DNA of 64,000 bases from Embiotoca jacksoni (taxonomy: Eukaryota > Chordata > Actinopteri > Embiotocidae), in assembly GCA_022577435.1 (NCBI GenBank), contig JAKOON010000006.1, positions 8,052,501 through 8,116,500 on the forward strand. Direction: 5' to 3'. Both the position numbers and the translations under genes were made by a program. The notes beneath the pieces were generated by a model. It was not told where the DNA came from. It worked only from the letters and a program-made list of their open reading frames with translations, and made no database searches. This document shows, piece after piece, positions 59,217 through 64,000 of the stretch. Each line of letters opens with the position of its first letter. Position 1 is the first letter of the stretch.

Positions 59217-59756
59217 CTACACACAGGAGAAAAGAAGCAATGGAGAAAAAAGGTAGAGGAGGGTGGAGAAGGTGTGGGCAAAGACAAAAGGACGTAACAG
59301 GAATGAAGGGAAAAAGAAAGGAATGGGAACAAGTCAGAAAAGAAAAGACATGACAACACAAGAGGGAAATCAAATTGGTAAGAAACGTAATATGTGGGAT
59401 ATGATGTGCAAAAGAACGGCAAATTAGTGCAGGAGAGGAAAAAGCAAAGCAACAACCGACGGGAGAGAAGAAGATAGGGAAAGTTATCATGCATCAGTGT
59501 CATTAATGCTTGATATACCTGTGTGTTAGCAACATTTTCTGTGTGAGTCAGGGTTTGGGATACCTCACTTTCAACCAAAAAAAATTTACATTTTAAATCT
59601 GTAAATACAATTATTTTGTATTCAAAGTTAGTCCTACATTCACAAAGTCCAAATTCAAATATGTTTTTTGGTTCAACTCTGCCCACAGTGAAACATCAGA
59701 CAGGTTGAAAGTGAACAGCGACAACCCCAAACCCTCATGGCGTGCTCTGGCCTCAC

Positions 59757-59807
59757 CTGAGAGTCTGCTGTGCTGTAGCGTCCGGGTGTGCAGGCAGGTA
59801 AGCTCAC
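59757..59807 (-). CDS. adgrl3: possible alternative 3' extension of the preceding adgrl3 exon (17 residues)
   Basis: Past the first donor the frame stays open for 51 bases, which read VSLPACTPGRYSTADSQ, and reaches another consensus donor (gtgagg after 59757). The extension's TPGRYSTADSQ repeats the end of the constitutive exon (TPGRYSTGSQ), each copy being followed at once by a GTGAG donor. The arrangement looks like a tandem duplication of the exon end with its 5' splice site. Use of the distal donor would add exactly 17 residues without changing phase. I see no AG acceptor between the two copies, so it would be an exon extension and not a separate cassette. Whether it is used is unknown. 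Confidence 0.45.
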
Positions 59808-59936
59808 CTGTGAGCCTGTGGAGTAGCGGCCCGGGGTCCGAGAGGTGGTGGTCTTACTGGAGGAGGAGATCGAGGTCTCCACACTCTTGCCGCTGCAGCA
59901 GTGAGTGCGCAGACATTTGCCGTACTCTTTGCGCAC
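59808..59936 (-). CDS. adgrl3: adgrl3 exon encoding the membrane-proximal cytoplasmic tail (short form)
   Basis: 129 bp, 43 codons, phase 0 at both ends. It is preceded by a pyrimidine-rich acceptor (cctctccccacccag) and followed by gtgagc. It encodes VRKEYGKCLRTHCCSGKS, which sits directly after TM7, then a Ser/Thr-rich stretch (ETSISSSSKTTTS) and RTPGRYSTGSQ. The Cys pair after LRTH is a plausible palmitoylation or helix-8 region, though this is only inference. The match to mammalian ADGRL3 in this segment is close. A second in-frame donor lies 51 bases further on (see the extended form ending at 59757). Confidence 0.95.
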
Positions 59937-61333
59937 CTGGGTGGGGAGAGGAGGGAGGTAGTTGGAGAGAGTTACACACCGACATGCAAACGCATATTCA
60001 AGCAGCGCACACAAACAAGGAGGAATTGGCTGACGTTCCACTTTAACCCCGCACATATTGAAGCATATTTTTAAGATGACATAACAGGAAAAAAACAAAA
60101 ACGAATGCTTCTTTTACTGAGATTCCTCGTGCAAAAACGAAACCCATGAAATTTAAACATTAAAAGATTAACTTTATAAACTTTCCTCCATCAACATCTG
60201 CCTTAACTGCCGCATATCCATCTGAAATGGACATATTCCTTCAGGAGACATATGATGCACTTGCACACAGAGAACATCTGCATTTAGATCCCAATCAAGT
60301 CAGAACAAATAGGACTATAATTGCTTTTTAACAAGCTTGTTGGACTGGCAGACGTGTGTTGCCACATGCTCTGTTTGAACAGCTGTGTGGCGAGTTGTTC
60401 CATGCATCTTGGGAGAAGCCGTGTTGGGCCGCAGCCAAAGAAAACTTCAGCAGTGTTCTGAGGACATCTCTCTGGATACCTGATCCTATGGCCTAACACA
60501 TACCTAAGTATATTGTACACACACACACACGCACACACACACACGCACACTTGTTTACTGGTCATAGACTTAAAACTAAAAACTATCTGCAGGGACTGCA
60601 GCCAGACAAGAGTATTAAACATTTGATGAATTTTCGTTCCATAACCCACTCCTCTTCTGTACTCGCAGGCACTGACAGTGTGGGGGAGAGAATGTAAAAA
60701 TATCCCGGGATGTGTAGGCTCTTCCTGGAAGCCACATGTAACTCAAATATAAAGAACTAATACATACATACTCACAAATGGGAATAATCCTTTAGGCTAA
60801 CCAAACTCTAAATGTATGTAAAAGAGGTTGAAAGGAAGACTCGAAAGGGGAGCTGTGTGTTAATGTGAGGTTGATTTATTAAATCATAGATCAGAGGACT
60901 GTATCAGTAACTTAAACATCAAAACAGACATATATTTCCTTTTTCTGTGTACAACTTTTCAAACAATTAGAGCTGAACATGATCAAAGCTTTTAACAATC
61001 TATTTCAGGCGTGATGACGCTGCGCACAGATGAAATACTTTCTTTGCTGCTGGGGGAAGACGAGCAGCTCAGTTTGTACCTGCTGCCACCAGGCAAGACA
61101 GACAGTGTAAGACAGAGAGAGAGTGTGTGAGTTGCGAGAGTGAAAAAGTGAGAGAAGTGAGCAACCAGTAGGGATGCTGAATGACCAATCAAACCTGTGA
61201 CGGTTCTGCCGATATTTTTGGTGTCCCTGCTGATCATCGCCAGCATGTGTGCGTCTGTGTGTGTTTGTATTTGTCTGTCTGTCACGCTGTCTATCTATTC
61301 CTGTCGAGCTTTGTCTCCGTGTGTCTTGCTCAC
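59937..61333 (-). other. adgrl3: adgrl3 intron after the TM7 exon
   Basis: 1.4 kb intron with gtgagc donor and cccag acceptor. It holds a short CA/CG repeat (60516-60549) and, at 61082, a good-looking acceptor with a pyrimidine tract that opens a 25-residue frame ending at 61005-61007 (discussed as a finding). Otherwise no features. Confidence 0.8.
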
Positions 61334-61502
61334 CTTTTTCTGGAGTATGCAGTGGAAGATGAAGATGAACATGCCCTGCAGAGAGTTGAAGATAGTGAAA
61401 AGGTAGGCCATGATCACGGTGCTCTCGTTGATGTACATCAAGCCAAAAGCCCAGGTGAGACCCAGCAGACACAGCAGGGCGATGGCCCCAATCACCCAGG
61501 AC
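61334..61502 (-). CDS. adgrl3: adgrl3 exon encoding TM6, ECL3 and TM7
   Basis: 169 bp. The acceptor (minus strand ...aatgcag) precedes 61502 and the donor gtgagc follows 61334. The first base completes a codon from an exon outside the window; the remaining 168 bases give 56 residues and end in phase 0. TM6 runs from SWVIGAIALLC through the conserved GLTWAFG motif. A short extracellular loop (INEST) follows, then TM7 (VIMAYLFTIFNSLQGMFIFIFHC), and the exon closes with LQKK at the start of the cytoplasmic tail. GLTWAFG and the LFTIFNSLQG stretch are hallmark adhesion-GPCR helix motifs. No stop or frameshift is present. The NEST...SLQG version matches ADGRL3 as I remember it, rather than the NEET...AFQG version of ADGRL2. 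Confidence 0.96.
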
Positions 61503-64000
61503 CTGCATTAGAAGGAAAAGAATTGACAGTTACTGTTTGTCCTTATCAATCAAAATTTAGATATGAGAAGTTTTTCTTTGTTCCTGGATAAGATCAAGTA
61601 CCCAGCCAAAGCTGATGCATGTGGGACCACGAGGCAGGAGAAAGGGGTTAGAAAGGGTTCATTCAGAGCCCAGACTCTGTGGGAGTGGGATGGAGAAAAC
61701 AGTGGGGGGGGGGGGGGGGGGGGGGGTTTCTCTTAAAAGAATTATACCCTTACAAATGAGAGCAAGAGGATTTTCTAATTTTGATACCATCTCAAGAGAG
61801 GGAGGGGAGGTTATAAACTAGCTGATGTCAGCCACTAGTATCCAAAAGGGAAAGCATACTACAGCACACTTTTTCCAAGTTACAGCCAAACTCCATCAGT
61901 CAAAGCACATGGCAAGAGGCAAAAAACATTTTCACAGGCAGAAGTGGGTCCTGAAGTCTGTTAGTGCAATTGTGACTATTACATTTTAATGGAATTTAAA
62001 TTAATAAAAGTTTTCAAGGCTGTGGACCTTCATTTCAAATAAAGGCTACAAGGAAGTGAGTCATAAAGGCCAAATGTCACAAAAATTCACGTTGAGGTAT
62101 GTGGATGCATTGTAAGTCCTCGTCTGAGTGTGTCCATGTGAGTGGCTTCACTGGGCAGTAAGTAGGGAGACACTGTAGCCATTATAAATGACATTTCCCA
62201 CTAAAGGTCAGAGTTTTGGGTCTGCCACAGCCGAGATGATGGCTGTTAATTTGATTGGCTGACTGGGCAGTGATCACCTCTAATGCGAGGGACAGTGACA
62301 AAAAAAGTGGGCGAGGAGAGAAAGAGGAGGGATGGAGAGATAAAAACACAGAGGGGGAGGTATTAGGAGAGTCATGAGGAAGGCAGAGAGACAGAGGAGG
62401 AGAGTAAGTGAGTGAGACTGAGGTGATTGATTCGATGTTGCCCTCTGTGGCACCATTCAGGCGAGACAGAACCTCCAATAAAGCTCGTCTGACGACCCTC
62501 TTCAATAAAGGGTACACTCATCTCTCTCTTTTCCATCCCACCGTTTCACCTCTCCCTCCAGTGCTCCCTTGAGTCATGGCTTCTTTCTCAGCTCTCTTTC
62601 CCTGAATTCACATATCACCATTATAATATTTCAATAGCACATTAGGCCTATAGGTCATAGGACCTCACAAATCACTAAAGAATGAGAAATCCATTTCACA
62701 AGACAGGTTAAGGGTTAATTTAGGAGTATGCATAGACTCTAGGTAGGTTCTACAGACAAATAAGACAACAAGCAAACCAAACAAAATGTCTCTGGGAAGA
62801 CAACATCTGACTGGAGAGTGGCCTTACCAGAGCCAATCCACAATAAAGACAACTTATGATGGCTTGGAGTTAAAGAGACAAAGAAAACAAAAGGAAGAAA
62901 AAAATAAGACAAAAAGGGCACAATGGTGATTAACAAGTAAATGAACCACAACAAGACATAACTAATGATGTGACAGAGATTAACATCTAGCTAGCCTTCA
63001 GTGTGCTCAGAAGAACTAAAGAAAGTCATTAAAAAGGCAAGACAAAAAAAAGATCCAAAAGCATCATATTCTAAATCGTTCTTTGATTTTCATCTTTTTA
63101 ATCAGGCTTTTTCATTAGCTTCCCTTCAACTGCACGAAAGCAAAGATCAGCTGCTTCCCACTTCCCATTTGAAGACCTGCTTTAAACTGCTGTCATGAAA
63201 GACACATTGGCAATAATATTTAAATGATAAGTTGAGAAACGAGTGAGTCATTTATATGATTTACAATGTAAATTCTTAGCTGTGTAAGGTGTTGAGCTTT
63301 GAGCCACGGCATACTGTTTGAAGTAGCTGAGCCTTTTTGTCTAGATCTCAACTAAATCCCAATTAGTTAGCTTAGTAGTTTAAGTATTCAATAGAAATGA
63401 AGTCGTATTCTGGTGACCTTCTCTCAGGGTTGCATGGGTAATGGGGACATGACTGAGAATAATGATATGATGAATTCAGTGGATATAAAGGTGAAATGTG
63501 CTTCACGTGGAATGGTGGCATAAAGGAGACCGATGCACATTAGATTTAAAGGAAAAATTTGGGAAACCTGTTCACTCAGAAGATTGATGCAGCTCAGCTC
63601 TCTACGCAGCTTGGCATGGAGTTAGCTTTGCATAAAAAGAAAACCTGGCTCTGTCCTCAGGTAACCAACTCTAATGCTCACTAATTGACTGATTATATAT
63701 TTTTTATGTAAACTGACAGTTTAAGAGGAGGAATTCAGATGTTAAGAAATAATTAGGCAATCCCATAAAACAAGTTGTCATTTTAACTTAACACAACTTA
63801 AACTAATAAAAATAGATAAACTGTGTTAAGATGTAACTAAGTTTTAGAGGTCCTTATATACCTAGTTATCACTGGACAGAGCCAGGCTAGGTCCTTCTTT
63901 TCTGTTTCCAGTTTTATTATGCTAAGATAACCGACTATTGGCTCAGGCTACACACTGAATTTACTGTACAGACATGAGCATAAGTGTATTTCCCCAAATG
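61503..64000 (-). other. adgrl3: adgrl3 intron upstream of the TM6 exon (incomplete)
   Basis: No TM5 or loop exon of the receptor was found on the minus strand, so the next upstream exon must lie beyond 64000. The stretch holds a pure poly-G run (61704-61726) and a purine-rich plus-strand block (62280-62420). A donor-like gtaagg lies on the minus strand near 62823, with no homologous peptide before it. Confidence 0.7.
61704..61726 (+). repeat. poly-G tract of 23
   Basis: An uninterrupted run of about 23 G on the plus strand (C on the adgrl3 transcript strand), about 200 bases upstream of the TM6-TM7 exon acceptor in the direction of transcription. The length in an assembly may be inexact. 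Confidence 0.85.

Larger units (their letters stand above)
47000..61502 (-). other. adgrl3: adgrl3 (latrophilin-3) gene, 3' portion: TM6 to stop codon plus likely 3' UTR
   Basis: Six coding exons on the minus strand join in continuous phase into about 488 residues. They cover TM6, TM7 and the complete intracellular tail of an adhesion GPCR of the latrophilin family. The protein is a plasma-membrane receptor; from family knowledge, vertebrate latrophilin-3 acts at synapses, binds FLRT and teneurin ectodomains, and its tail binds SHANK PDZ proteins. Assignment to paralogue 3 rather than 1 or 2 rests on my memory of mammalian ADGRL3: the TM7 start NESTVIMAYLFTIFNSLQG, KEYGKCLRTHCCSGKS, LKELTSNYIPSYLNNHER, ESFFPLLTNEHT and the terminal LVTSL. 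The ectodomain and TM1-TM5 exons are not in the window. Exon edges are inferred from AG/GT sites and phase, with no transcript evidence. Confidence 0.95.

Noticed and set aside
62739..62954. Hydrophobic minus ORF as the missing TM5 exon
   Set aside because: It has hydrophobic runs and a donor-like gtaagg, but no resemblance to latrophilin TM5 or its loops, and no good acceptor.

Overview
This window is vertebrate nuclear DNA, most likely from a ray-finned fish and probably a percomorph teleost. It has split genes with GT-AG introns, very long CA/GT and GA microsatellites, fish-type Tc1/mariner elements with long terminal inverted repeats, and several interspersed repeats I recognise from teleost genomes. 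I saw no sign of bacterial organisation, operons, CRISPR arrays, rRNA or tRNA genes.

Only one gene can be named. The minus strand from about 61502 down to about 47000 carries the 3' part of adgrl3 (latrophilin-3, an adhesion G-protein-coupled receptor). Six constitutive coding exons can be placed to the base, with continuous phase: 61334-61502 (TM6-TM7), 59808-59936, 59123-59216, 54121-54249, 50805-51107 and 49061-49704. The last ends in the PDZ ligand LVTSL. Together they encode about 488 residues: the last two membrane helices and the whole cytoplasmic tail. The extracellular domains, the GAIN/GPS region and TM1-TM5 lie beyond position 64000. Two alternative splicing options stand out. One is a tandem-duplicated exon end with two in-frame donors (59757 and 59808). 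The other is an 18-nt microexon at 51742-51759 that can also run on to a stop codon.

Positions 1 to about 47000 lie downstream of adgrl3 and look like a gene-poor flank. They are AT-rich and full of microsatellites and transposon debris. A Tc1-like remnant lies at 2041-2345, a mariner remnant at 5404-5900, and a full-length but dead Tc1 element at 13954-15591. A repeat with telomere-like tracts and GTGAGGAC/GTCCTCAC hairpins lies at 16495-16935. Two copies of one MITE-like family start at 27394 and 31853. A decayed retrotransposon gag with zinc knuckles lies at 30787-31280, and several other dispersed repeats are present. A short open exon-like stretch at 11387-11574 is the only unexplained coding candidate there.

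Within adgrl3, the intron between the 54121-54249 and 50805-51107 exons holds a second, younger Tc1 element (52296-53929) in antisense orientation to the gene. Other introns hold old repeats (50109-50400, 56115-56620), a 23-base poly-G tract (61704-61726) and long purine/pyrimidine strand-asymmetric tracts next to splice acceptors. I found no convincing undescribed system. The most informative observations are the adgrl3 splice alternatives, the matched pair of Tc1 elements, the two-copy MITE family and the unassigned exon-like ORF.
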